Assembly (NCBI RefSeq): GCF_013177695.1
Contig: NZ_WOEY01000051.1
Coordinates: 59,050 to 123,049, forward strand
DNA length: 64,000 bases
Direction: 5' to 3'
Source of the DNA: Paraburkholderia solitsugae
GTDB taxonomy: Bacteria; Pseudomonadota; Gammaproteobacteria; Burkholderiales; Burkholderiaceae
Below, piece after piece: positions 16,512 through 22,863 of the stretch. Numbering within the stretch: the first letter of the stretch is position 1; every line of letters starts with the position of its first letter. The notes below the pieces were generated by a model. It had not been told where the DNA came from. It saw nothing but the letters and a program-made list of their open reading frames with translations, and ran no database searches. The position numbers and the translations under genes were made by a program.

Positions 16512-17698
16512 GCGGCTAAGCGCAATTGCTCTCGGCTTACCTGGTATTCCTCACGGGTGCGCGCCGGGAGTCTGCACACACGTGGGTCCGTCCGAACCGG
16601 ACTGAAATCGTGGGGCAGCACTCCATCATTGGCGATAACGTGGATGTTCGTGCCACGCCACGACACACCCGCATCTTCGAGCCGCTTGCGATTACGATAG
16701 AACGTCGCCTTGCTGAATTCTTCGCGCGTCACCTCATCGCCGTGCACCGACAAAAACGACCAGAAGCTGTACATATGCTTTCCGGCCCGGTCTCCGTAAA
16801 CCGCCTTGAGCCGGTGCATTACCGACTTGCTATCGCGAACCGTGTCCATACCTTGTTTCCCCTCACGGAGCAGCTTCTCGATCTCCGAGTCGAACAGCCT
16901 TTCTAGATAGGCGTCCGACACCTCATCCACTCGCGGATTTTTGCCAAAGTCGTATTGCAACTTGTCGCTATGAATTTCCACCTCTGCGCGCAGACGTCTG
17001 TCCGCCAGACGTTGCAGCGCATCGATCTTGCGTTCCACCCGTGCACGATTGCCCTGATCCTCGCACCCATACAGATGGTTAAAAACCTGCCTGAAAAAAC
17101 CGCGCAATCGGCTACGCTCATGCACCTGAAATTCAGTGCCCTTGTGATAAAACTTCACCGTCGTCGTCTTGCCCGCGAAGTAGACGGCCATCGCATATTT
17201 CGCTGCCCCTTTCTTGCGTCGCGGGAAATTGATCAACTGCACGCCGTCAAAGAACTCCTTGCACGCAGCCTTCGACAGCCGATACACGGACGACACATCA
17301 ACCCGATGGACCGTCCACCAGTCAGCCGGTGGCAGGTCGGTTTGCAACAGATCCGACACGAGACACACAAAGTCGCGACAAGCGCGTAGAAAATCAGTCG
17401 GGCCGCCGTACACGTTGTGGCCGAGAACGATCTTATGCACCGACGCCTCGATCACGATGTACGGCTCGCAGAGCATCAGCGACGGACGACCGTTCTTGTC
17501 CACCACCCACTCCTCATGCTTCGGCACCACCGAGATCCGCGAATCCCACGACCCAAGCAGATCGCCCGTGAAGAGCTCATAGAGGACTTCACCGCTTGAG
17601 CAGTCCACCCCGGAGCGCAGCAGACACTGTCCTTCTATGCGCTCGACCACCGAGCGATCGAGAAAAGGAGAGCGCAACCGCACTGTGTCGTACGCCAC
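16508..17698 (-). CDS. phage/plasmid replication protein, gene II/X family
   Basis: 396 residues, GTG start with GGGGAGGG upstream. The opening YDTVRLRSPFLD, the HRVDVSSVY strand and the TTTVKFYHKGTEFQVH segment are typical of the gpII/gpX replication initiators of filamentous phages and related small plasmids, which nick double-stranded circular DNA to start rolling-circle replication. In an integrated element this would let the excised circle replicate. MobC follows with a 4-base overlap, linking replication and mobilization. Confidence 0.82.
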   Translation of the reverse strand: MAYDTVRLRSPFLDRSVVERIEGQCLLRSGVDCSSGEVLYELFTGDLLGSWDSRISVVPKHEEWVVDKNGRPSLMLCEPYIVIEASVHKIVLGHNVYGGPTDFLRACRDFVCLVSDLLQTDLPPADWWTVHRVDVSSVYRLSKAACKEFFDGVQLINFPRRKKGAAKYAMAVYFAGKTTTVKFYHKGTEFQVHERSRLRGFFRQVFNHLYGCEDQGNRARVERKIDALQRLADRRLRAEVEIHSDKLQYDFGKNPRVDEVSDAYLERLFDSEIEKLLREGKQGMDTVRDSKSVMHRLKAVYGDRAGKHMYSFWSFLSVHGDEVTREEFSKATFYRNRKRLEDAGVSWRGTNIHVIANDGVLPHDFSPVRTDPRVCRLPARTREEYQVSREQLRLAA

Positions 17699-17700
17699 GT

Positions 17701-18084
17701 TTAAACACCCTCCCCAGAGTCATGCCGAGTCTCAAACTTGAGACCTTCAGGCGGTGCTACCACGCCCGCCTGAAAAAAAACCGCCTCGCCCGGCGAGGCA
17801 AAAAAACCGTCCGAAAGCATGCCGCGCAGCTCTGCATTGGCCTCATCGAGCGATGTCCGTGACACTGGCTCAGCCTCGTTCGTTCGCGTCGTCCGTCCTC
17901 TCTCCGCTGGGAGCGAGGCGACGCGACCGCCCGTGGCTTCGCGATAGGCGCGCTCAGACGCAACGACGTGAAGCGCCGCCGAGCGCTCGGCGCGCAACTG
18001 GACAAGCCACGCTGGAAGCGATGTGCCGGCTGACGCGGCAGGAACGGGAAACGGCTTCGCCTTCTCGGGTGGGGAAGCTGGCAT
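17701..18084 (-). CDS. hypothetical protein, 127 aa
   Basis: The start chosen is the ATG after AGGGG (11-base spacing); in-frame ATG and GTG codons 8 and 11 codons further upstream overlap the preceding gene. Composition is Ala/Pro/Arg/Glu-rich, with one helical stretch (LPAWLVQLRAERSAALHVVA). There is no signal peptide. Its stop is three bases before the replication gene's start. Family not recognised. Confidence 0.45.
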   Translation of the reverse strand: MPASPPEKAKPFPVPAASAGTSLPAWLVQLRAERSAALHVVASERAYREATGGRVASLPAERGRTTRTNEAEPVSRTSLDEANAELRGMLSDGFFASPGEAVFFQAGVVAPPEGLKFETRHDSGEGV

Positions 18085-18089
18085 GGATG

Positions 18090-18305
18090 TCAGCACCCCT
18101 GTGAGCATGCACTGCACTGGCCAGCGCGATCAGCGCCACACCACTCGCAATATTCGCTACGCGTAACGGGAATTAACCGATGCTTTCCACGGAAGCGGCG
18201 CGCACGCTGCGCGCCAGTAAGAGAGTCGGGCTTCGCGGTACGGCCACGACGATTGCCCAACAAATCGCCCGTGTATTTATCCGCAAGCTGTTTCGCCACA
18301 GTCAT
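18090..18305 (-). CDS. small basic protein with a Cys4 cluster, 71 aa
   Basis: The start overlaps the previous stop by four bases (ATGA). The N-terminal half is basic, and the C-terminus has CEWCGADRAGQCSACSQGC, two CxxC pairs able to hold zinc. Such small zinc-ribbon proteins are common next to phage-type replication genes and often bind nucleic acid. Exact family not recognised. Confidence 0.5.
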   Translation of the reverse strand: MTVAKQLADKYTGDLLGNRRGRTAKPDSLTGAQRARRFRGKHRLIPVTRSEYCEWCGADRAGQCSACSQGC

Positions 18306-18490
18306 GCCTCCGTCAGGGCATCACGTAGCGCGATCTCAGCGCATCCGTAGCCGCGGTTTTTGGTGTCCCGACGCGTAACTCCAGTCGGCGTAACGACGCG
18401 CCATTCGTACCAACCCATATCCATCTCGCCATACACCTCGATCGTGTCCTCGCCATACGGAACGGGCACGCGGTAAAGGGTCGTTGTCAT
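18302..18490 (-). CDS. small hypothetical protein, 62 aa
   Basis: A compact acidic/aromatic protein (YRVPVPYGEDTIEVYGEMDM, then GWYEWRVVTPTG), probably one small beta-rich domain. GGGAG lies nine bases before the ATG, and it is coupled to the next gene by ATGA. Part of the element's early replication operon. Family not recognised. Confidence 0.5.
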   Translation of the reverse strand: MTTTLYRVPVPYGEDTIEVYGEMDMGWYEWRVVTPTGVTRRDTKNRGYGCAEIALRDALTEA

Positions 18491-18493
18491 TGA

Positions 18494-18736
18494 TCAAAGC
18501 TCCCAAAGGCTGAGCTTGAGAGACGCGTCGCCACAGCGACGCATCAGGAGCGCAACGTTCACGCACGAGTAGCGACCAACATCCACGGTCGGCAGATAGC
18601 CCTTGTTGATCATCCCAACGATCACACCGACAGGAAGGCCGACGACACTCGCGAAACGTTCGCGCGACATAAAAGGGACCGGAGCCACAAACTGAGCTGA
18701 CTCGGCAAGCTGTTGACCAGAAGGGAAATCGCCCAT
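18494..18736 (-). CDS. excisionase/AlpA-like small DNA-binding protein, 80 aa
   Basis: The ATG chosen has GGAG five bases upstream; an earlier in-frame start would overlap that site. The segment MSRERFASVVGLPVGVIVGM followed by INKGYLPTVDVGRYSCVNV fits a winged-helix excisionase or MerR-like fold with the recognition helix followed by a GYLPTVDVGR wing. It is the first gene of the leftward operon, directly beside the 46-bp palindrome, so it may regulate that operon and aid excision. The assignment is tentative. Confidence 0.5.
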   Translation of the reverse strand: MGDFPSGQQLAESAQFVAPVPFMSRERFASVVGLPVGVIVGMINKGYLPTVDVGRYSCVNVALLMRRCGDASLKLSLWEL

Positions 18737-18763
18737 AATTGCTCCATCGATGGACACAATCCA

Positions 18764-18809
18764 AGAGTACCTATAGAGCGCTACATATGTAGCGCTCTAT
18801 AGGTACTCT
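18764..18809. promoter_or_regulatory. perfect 46-bp palindrome between divergent genes
   Basis: Bases 18764-18786 are the exact reverse complement of 18787-18809. Each arm contains CTATAGAGCGCTACAT and shorter self-complementary words (CTATAG, AGCGCT, GTAC). It lies between the leftward replication operon and the rightward regulator gene, 19 bases before the latter's ATG, so it is most likely the shared operator and promoter that switches the element. Confidence 0.75.
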
Positions 18810-18827
18810 AAGTTAGGCAGTGAAAGC

Positions 18828-19454
18828 ATGTCAACTAATTTTCCAGACATAAAAGCAAGAACTCGCATGCTCATAGAAAGCATGGTCCGCGCCGACCGCC
18901 GGTATAAGGAACTGGAGGAAATTACGCGGATACCTGCTGCAACATGGCGAGGTTTTTGGAACCGCGAAACATATCCATCTGGGCCGATGATCGAAGCGCT
19001 ATCGCGCCAATGGCCAACTTATGCGTTTTGGCTGAGCACGGGTATCACCGACGTAGACGCCGGGCATACAGCGCCAGGCGCGGCTGAAGAATTTGTTCAG
19101 GAAACGCTTGCGGACGTCAACTTAAATGCGAACGACTACTTTCGCTTCCAGCTCGACCAAATCCCACGGCGATACAAGACAACACGTCTCGACCTTGCCG
19201 GCCTAGACGAAGCAATGCTGCGCGAGGAAGCGGGAGAGTTCGTCGGCGGCATTCCCAACCCACGAGCCAGAGAGCGCGTCGGCACGCCCGCACCTATCGA
19301 CATCAGTGTGCTGGACGAACCTGAAGACCCCGAGTACGCGGAGAAGCTCGTCAGTGCGAAAGCATTGCTAAACGAACACAAAGAACGTCTCTATCGAGAG
19401 CAGATGGCTGACTTGCGAGAAAAGAAACGGAAACACACGCGGAGCAAGCCCTAA
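18828..19454 (+). CDS. element transcriptional regulator, HTH-type, 208 aa
   Basis: Residues about 1-75 resemble phage-type helix-turn-helix regulators that select by metabolism-like N-termini (YKELEEITRIPAATWRGFWN, then SGPMIEALSRQWPTYAFWLS). The central part is acidic, and the C-terminus is a long charged helix (ALLNEHKERLYREQMADLRE, then a Lys/Arg tail). Placed immediately beside the 46-bp palindrome and divergent from the replication operon, it is the likely repressor or activator of that site. No peptidase domain of an SOS-cleaved repressor is seen. Confidence 0.6.
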   Translation: MSTNFPDIKARTRMLIESMVRADRRYKELEEITRIPAATWRGFWNRETYPSGPMIEALSRQWPTYAFWLSTGITDVDAGHTAPGAAEEFVQETLADVNLNANDYFRFQLDQIPRRYKTTRLDLAGLDEAMLREEAGEFVGGIPNPRARERVGTPAPIDISVLDEPEDPEYAEKLVSAKALLNEHKERLYREQMADLREKKRKHTRSKP

Positions 19455-19463
19455 CACTAATTC

Positions 19464-19562
19464 ATGCGACAGCGACTCGATCACGTCCGTGCAGCAGACC
19501 CAATCGAACAACTTCGGTCAATGGCCGAACATCTGAACCAACATGGCGATAAAAAGAATTGA
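19464..19562 (+). CDS. possible 32-aa leader peptide overlapping the integrase start
   Basis: A short frame (MRQRLDHVRAADPIEQLR..., ending HGDKKN) begins ten bases after the regulator stop and runs 20 bases into the integrase gene. The composition is natural and mostly helical. The integrase ATG lacks a ribosome-binding site of its own, so translation through this frame could deliver ribosomes to it. There is no direct proof that it is expressed. Confidence 0.35.
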   Translation: MRQRLDHVRAADPIEQLRSMAEHLNQHGDKKN

Positions 19563-20559
19563 GAGTGGATGGCAGGTTGACGCACAACCGGGTGGCCGAG
19601 GCGGGAAGCGAATTCGGAAATCGTTCAAGACGCAAGCGGAAGCAAAGGCCTATGACAACTGGCTGCGCACCCAGGTGGCTCAAGATCCCGATTGGGAGCC
19701 AACACGCAAGGATGCTCGCCCACTGCGGAAGCTTGTCGAGCTTTGGTATGACCGCCACGGGCGCGAGCTTAATTCGGGGGAGGGTACGAAGACCCGTTTG
19801 CTCGCGGCGTGCGAGTACATGGGCGAGCCAACCGCTGATACCTTCTCGGCCGATATGTTCGCGAGCTATCGCGCGAAGCGTATCGAAGCCGGGATAAGCG
19901 CGTCGAACATGAATCGCGAGCACGCGACGATGCGGGCCGTGTTTAACGAGCTGTCCCGTTTGGAGCTGTGGACGCGAGAGAATCCGTTAGGCAAGCTACG
20001 GCAGTTCAAGGTGCAGCAGCAAGAACTTTCGTTTCTTGATGATGCGTCCATTCGGACGCTTCTGTTTGAGCTACGGGCGTCGCGTAATTCGGGAGTCGAG
20101 CTTATCGCTGTAATTTGCCTATCGACCGGCGCTCGCTGGTCGGAAGCGGAGCGGCTAACACGCAGTCAGGTTCGCAACGGTCAGATTCAGTTCGCGCGTA
20201 CCAAGAGCGGGAGGACCCGCTCGGTTCCGATTGACGATCTACTACTGGCACGTATCTCGGCCTATGCGGACAAGCACGGCCGGGGACTGCGGATTTTTTC
20301 GTCGGCGTTTTCCGCCTTCCGCGAGGCCGTCGAGCGCGCTGCACTCGATCTGCCTGCCGGCCAGCTCACGCATGTCTTGCGCCATACGTTCGCGAGTCAT
20401 TTCATGATGAACGGCGGCAACATCCTGACGCTGCAACGAATTCTCGGGCACTCGAATCTGACGATGACCATGCGGTATGCGCATCTGTCGCCAGAGCATC
20501 TTCAGGAGGCCAAGCGGTTAAACCCATTAGCAAAGATGAGCGAGGCCGAAGCGGCTTGA
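19543..20559 (+). CDS. tyrosine recombinase (integrase)
   Basis: 338 residues, full length for a phage-type integrase. The N-terminal arm-binding part (KRIRKSFKTQAEAKAYDNW) and SAM-like core-binding domain are followed by the catalytic domain with all key residues: Arg198 (TGARWSEAERL), His277 and Arg280 (HVLRHTF), His303 (LGHSNLTMTM) and Tyr312 (MRYAHLS). It points toward the tRNA-Thr gene and stops 81 bases before it, the classic layout of tRNA-targeting elements. It should catalyse recombination across the 49-bp repeats. Confidence 0.95.
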   Translation: MAIKRIESGWQVDAQPGGRGGKRIRKSFKTQAEAKAYDNWLRTQVAQDPDWEPTRKDARPLRKLVELWYDRHGRELNSGEGTKTRLLAACEYMGEPTADTFSADMFASYRAKRIEAGISASNMNREHATMRAVFNELSRLELWTRENPLGKLRQFKVQQQELSFLDDASIRTLLFELRASRNSGVELIAVICLSTGARWSEAERLTRSQVRNGQIQFARTKSGRTRSVPIDDLLLARISAYADKHGRGLRIFSSAFSAFREAVERAALDLPAGQLTHVLRHTFASHFMMNGGNILTLQRILGHSNLTMTMRYAHLSPEHLQEAKRLNPLAKMSEAEAA

Positions 20560-20593
20560 GCTTGCGTTGACACTTCGTTGACAGGGCAGAAAC

Positions 20594-20626
20594 AACAAAG
20601 GCTTACCGATTTGGTAAGCCTTTGTT
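20594..20626 (-). terminator. element-borne terminator after the tRNA
   Basis: Perfect 14-bp arms (AACAAAGGCTTACC and complement) around five bases, with A/T runs on both sides. It closes the integrase transcript on the plus strand and, on the minus strand, replaces the tRNA's own terminator that was displaced to the far end of the element. Confidence 0.8.
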
Positions 20627-20640
20627 TTTGCGATGCTTTT

Positions 20641-20716
20641 TGGTGCCGGAAAGAGGAATCGAACCCCCGACCTTCGCATTACGAATGCGCTGCTCTACCG
20701 TCTGAGCTATTCCGGC
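20641..20716 (-). tRNA. tRNA-Thr (anticodon CGT)
   Basis: 76 bases including the encoded CCA. Acceptor stem GCCGGAA/TTCCGGC, D-arm GCTC...GAGC, anticodon loop TTCGTAA and T-loop GGTTCGATTCC are all present. The anticodon region is the same as in the thrW gene of enterobacteria as I recall it, which is also a frequent integration site. The 3' 49 bases serve as the attachment site, and the gene stays intact after integration. Confidence 0.97.
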
Positions 20717-20731
20717 ATCAGGAGAAACGAG

Positions 20732-20761
20732 ATTATAGGGACTTCTTTACGAACTTGGCAA
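20732..20761 (-). promoter_or_regulatory. promoter of tRNA-Thr
   Basis: On the minus strand TTGCCA is followed after 18 bases by TATAAT, with the mature tRNA beginning 15 bases later. This is close to the sigma-70 consensus. Confidence 0.7.
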
Positions 20762-20771
20762 GCCCCTGCGA

Positions 20772-21788
20772 TCACTTTTTTGTTTCGAGATGGTAGCGGG
20801 TGACGCGGTCGACTTCGTTCTTCGAGCCGAGGAACACCGCCACACGCTCGTGCAGGCTTTTCGGCTGGATGTCCAGAATACGCTTCTCGCCGTTGGTCGC
20901 GGCGCCGCCCGCCTGCTCGACGATGAAGGCCATCGGATTCGCCTCGTACATCAGGCGCAGCTTGCCTGGCTTGTCCGGCGTGCGCTTGTCAGCCGGGTAC
21001 ATGAAGATGCCGCCGCGGTTCAGGATACGGTGCACGTCGGACACCATCGACGCGATCCAGCGCATGTTGAAGTCGCTCTGGCGCGAACCTTCCTGGCCGG
21101 CCTTCAACTCGCCGATGTATTTCTCGACCGGCGGATACCAGTGGCGCTCGTTCGAAGCGTTGATCGCGTATTCACGCGTTTCGACCGGAATGCGCATATC
21201 GCTTTGTGTGAGCACCCAGGAACCCAGTTCGCGGTCCAGCGTGAAGCAGTTCACGCCGTTGCCGGTGGTCAGCACCAGCACGGTTTGCGGGCCGTACACC
21301 GCATAACCTGCCGCGACCTGCTGCGTGCCGGGTTGCAGGAACGACTGTTCGGTGGGCTGCTGGCCGTCCGGGCAGCGCAGCACCGAGAAGATCGTGCCGA
21401 TCGACACGTTGACGTCGATGTTCGACGAACCGTCGAGCGGATCGAACACCAGCAGGTATTCGCCCTTCGGGTAGTTGGCCGGGATCGGGAAGAACTGCTC
21501 CATTTCCTCGGACGCCATGCCCGCCAGGTTGCCGCCCCATTCATTCGCTTCGAGCAGGATTTCGTTCGACAGGATGTCGAGCTTCTTCTGCACTTCGCCC
21601 TGGACATTCTCGCTGCCCGCCGTGCCGAGCGCATCGCCCAGCGCGCCCTTGCTGACGTGGTAGCTGATCGCCTTGCACGCGCGCGCGACGACTTCGATCA
21701 AAAGGCGCAGGTCGGCAGGCAGGTTGTTGGTCTCGCGCTGCTGCTCGATCAGATACTTCGTGAGAGTGGTACGACGTTGCAAAGCCAT
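20772..21788 (-). CDS. fbp: fructose-1,6-bisphosphatase, class I
   Basis: 338 residues from the ATG with GGAG about 7 bases upstream; the very long open frame before it is an antisense shadow. Metal and substrate motifs of class I FBPase are intact: the Glu-containing [18 protein letters not shown] region, [11 protein letters not shown] (Asp116, Asp119), [21 protein letters not shown] and the late Glu. It hydrolyses fructose-1,6-bisphosphate to fructose-6-phosphate for gluconeogenesis. The stop lies 55 bases from the tRNA, and pepN is the next core gene upstream, with a toxin-antitoxin pair between them. Confidence 0.97.
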   Translation of the reverse strand: MALQRRTTLTKYLIEQQRETNNLPADLRLLIEVVARACKAISYHVSKGALGDALGTAGSENVQGEVQKKLDILSNEILLEANEWGGNLAGMASEEMEQFFPIPANYPKGEYLLVFDPLDGSSNIDVNVSIGTIFSVLRCPDGQQPTEQSFLQPGTQQVAAGYAVYGPQTVLVLTTGNGVNCFTLDRELGSWVLTQSDMRIPVETREYAINASNERHWYPPVEKYIGELKAGQEGSRQSDFNMRWIASMVSDVHRILNRGGIFMYPADKRTPDKPGKLRLMYEANPMAFIVEQAGGAATNGEKRILDIQPKSLHERVAVFLGSKNEVDRVTRYHLETKK

Positions 21789-21910
21789 TGCTGTACTCCG
21801 GGAAGGCTTAGGGAATGTCTCGATTTTAACCGCTCGCCGTGTCGGTTCAGTGCTTTTGAGATAGAAGGGCGTGCGTCCGTGTTGCTGAGCGCTGTAAACG
21901 CCCGTGAAAT

Positions 21911-22408
21911 TCAGGCTTTGCGGCGCGTCTTGATGGCCGTGACATGGTCGGCGAGGCGGGTGGCAAGCGCTGCGGCGCGGGCGTGTTCGGCAGGGACTTT
22001 CGGCATTTTCGGGCGGTTCGCCTTGGGCATTGGTTCGATCTCGCGTTCGATCTGCTCGCCGGCTGCCGCGGTGGCGACGCGCAGGTCGTAGGCGATCTGC
22101 AGATTCAGCCAGAACTGCGCGCTCGCCCCGAAGTAGCGTTCGAGCCGCAGCGCGGTGTCTGCCGAGATGGCGCGTTTGCCGCGCACGATGTCGTTGATGC
22201 GCGGCGCCGGTACACGCAGCGCAAGTGCGAGCGCATTGACGGACATGCCGAGCGGTTCGAGGAACTCGCTGCGCAGAATCTCCCCCGGATGAATCTCCGG
22301 GATGCTTTCGCCGGTGCTGATGTCGGAGAAATCGATGCTGCCCAGATCGGAGCGTTTGATGACCACGCCGGTCTCCCAATAATCAGTGATAGTCGACAAT
22401 TTCGACAT
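21911..22408 (-). CDS. higA: HigA-family antitoxin
   Basis: Up to 165 residues. The centre has the HigA helix-turn-helix signature ([19 protein letters not shown], then [20 protein letters not shown], then [20 protein letters not shown]). A C-terminal extension of about 50 residues ends basic. The ATG used overlaps the toxin gene by 26 bases; a GTG at 22366 with GGGAG six bases upstream is a good alternative that removes 14 residues. It neutralises the toxin and, with it, should repress the shared promoter upstream of the toxin gene. Confidence 0.88.
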   Translation of the reverse strand: MSKLSTITDYWETGVVIKRSDLGSIDFSDISTGESIPEIHPGEILRSEFLEPLGMSVNALALALRVPAPRINDIVRGKRAISADTALRLERYFGASAQFWLNLQIAYDLRVATAAAGEQIEREIEPMPKANRPKMPKVPAEHARAAALATRLADHVTAIKTRRKA

Positions 22409-22664
22409 TCAGCGCCTCCCCGTCGACAAAATGAAAACAGATGCGCCACTGCGCGTTGATACGAATGCTCCACTGTCCGCTGCGCTGACCTTGCAAGGCT
22501 TCGAGCCGGTTGCCCGGCGGCGCATGCAGATTGCGGATGGATTCGGCGGCATCGATCATCAGCAGCTTGCGGCGTGCGAGCGCCTGCATGTAAAGCGGCA
22601 GTGAATGCACGAACTTGCCCTGAAAGATTGCCGCCGTAGCCTTGTCGCCGAATGTCGTGATCAT
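22383..22664 (-). CDS. higB: HigB-type toxin (RelE/ParE superfamily)
   Basis: 93 residues of the plasmid-maintenance killer type: ITTFGDKATAAIFQG, then LARRKLLMIDAAESIRNLHAP, then the GQWSIRINAQWRICFHFVDG strand pair and ...NVEIVDYH end. It is an mRNA interferase that cuts at the ribosome. It precedes its antitoxin, the usual higBA order. It is an insertion between two core genes (pepN and fbp), with a palindrome-rich promoter directly upstream. Confidence 0.9.
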   Translation of the reverse strand: MITTFGDKATAAIFQGKFVHSLPLYMQALARRKLLMIDAAESIRNLHAPPGNRLEALQGQRSGQWSIRINAQWRICFHFVDGEALNVEIVDYH

Positions 22665-22673
22665 GGGATGATA

Positions 22674-22717
22674 TAACGCATCGCGTTAAACGTAAACCGT
22701 TAAATGAATGCGTTTAC
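22674..22717 (-). promoter_or_regulatory. palindromic operator region of higBA
   Basis: TAACGC-ATC-GCGTTA (22674-22688) is a perfect inverted repeat, and GTAAAC (22692-22697) with GTTTAC (22712-22717) forms a second pair. They start ten bases before the toxin ATG, the expected place for HigA/HigBA autoregulation. The words share a GTTTA/TAAAC theme. Confidence 0.55.
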
Positions 22718-22804
22718 ATTCACCCTGCCAGACCGACCCGAACAGTCGTCCAGATGGCTAAAGTTGATGTCCGCACGCTGCGGCCTCATGGCGAAATTCA
22801 GGAC

Positions 22805-22835
22805 GAAAAAAAGCCGGCAACACGTGCCGGCTTTT
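22805..22835 (-). terminator. pepN terminator
   Basis: AAAAGCCGGCA and its complement around a 5-base loop. On the minus strand the stem is followed by a T-run. It is placed about 30 bases after the pepN stop codon. Confidence 0.85.
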
Positions 22836-22863
22836 CGATGTGGGAAGCAGTTTCAGATGATCA

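Larger units (their letters stand above)
7007..20689. mobile_element. integrative mobilizable element in tRNA-Thr(CGT), carrying a DRT3-like module
   Basis: An exact 49-bp direct repeat (7007-7055 and 20641-20689) corresponds to the 3' part of the tRNA-Thr gene at the right end. Just inside the right end is a tyrosine integrase, and the interior holds a relaxase, MobC, a gpII/X-type replication protein, a VirB6/TrbL-like protein and a lipoprotein, but no coupling protein or VirB4 ATPase. It is therefore probably mobilized by a helper rather than self-conjugative. The cargo is a pair of reverse transcriptases plus a histidine phosphatase. The cargo part is distinctly AT-richer than both the chromosome and the mobilization genes, which indicates a separate origin. 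The element is about 13.6 kb. Confidence 0.9.

Noticed and set aside
12888..18736. Complete conjugation system or filamentous prophage
   Set aside because: No VirB4, VirD4, pilin, coat, or zot-like assembly gene is present; only mobilization, a gpII/X-type initiator and a lone VirB6-like gene are seen.
20772..22379. 535-residue frame that would extend fbp by about 196 residues upstream
   Set aside because: The extra part is an out-of-frame reading through higA with His/Arg/Ala-rich composition; the family start with GGAG in front is at 21788.
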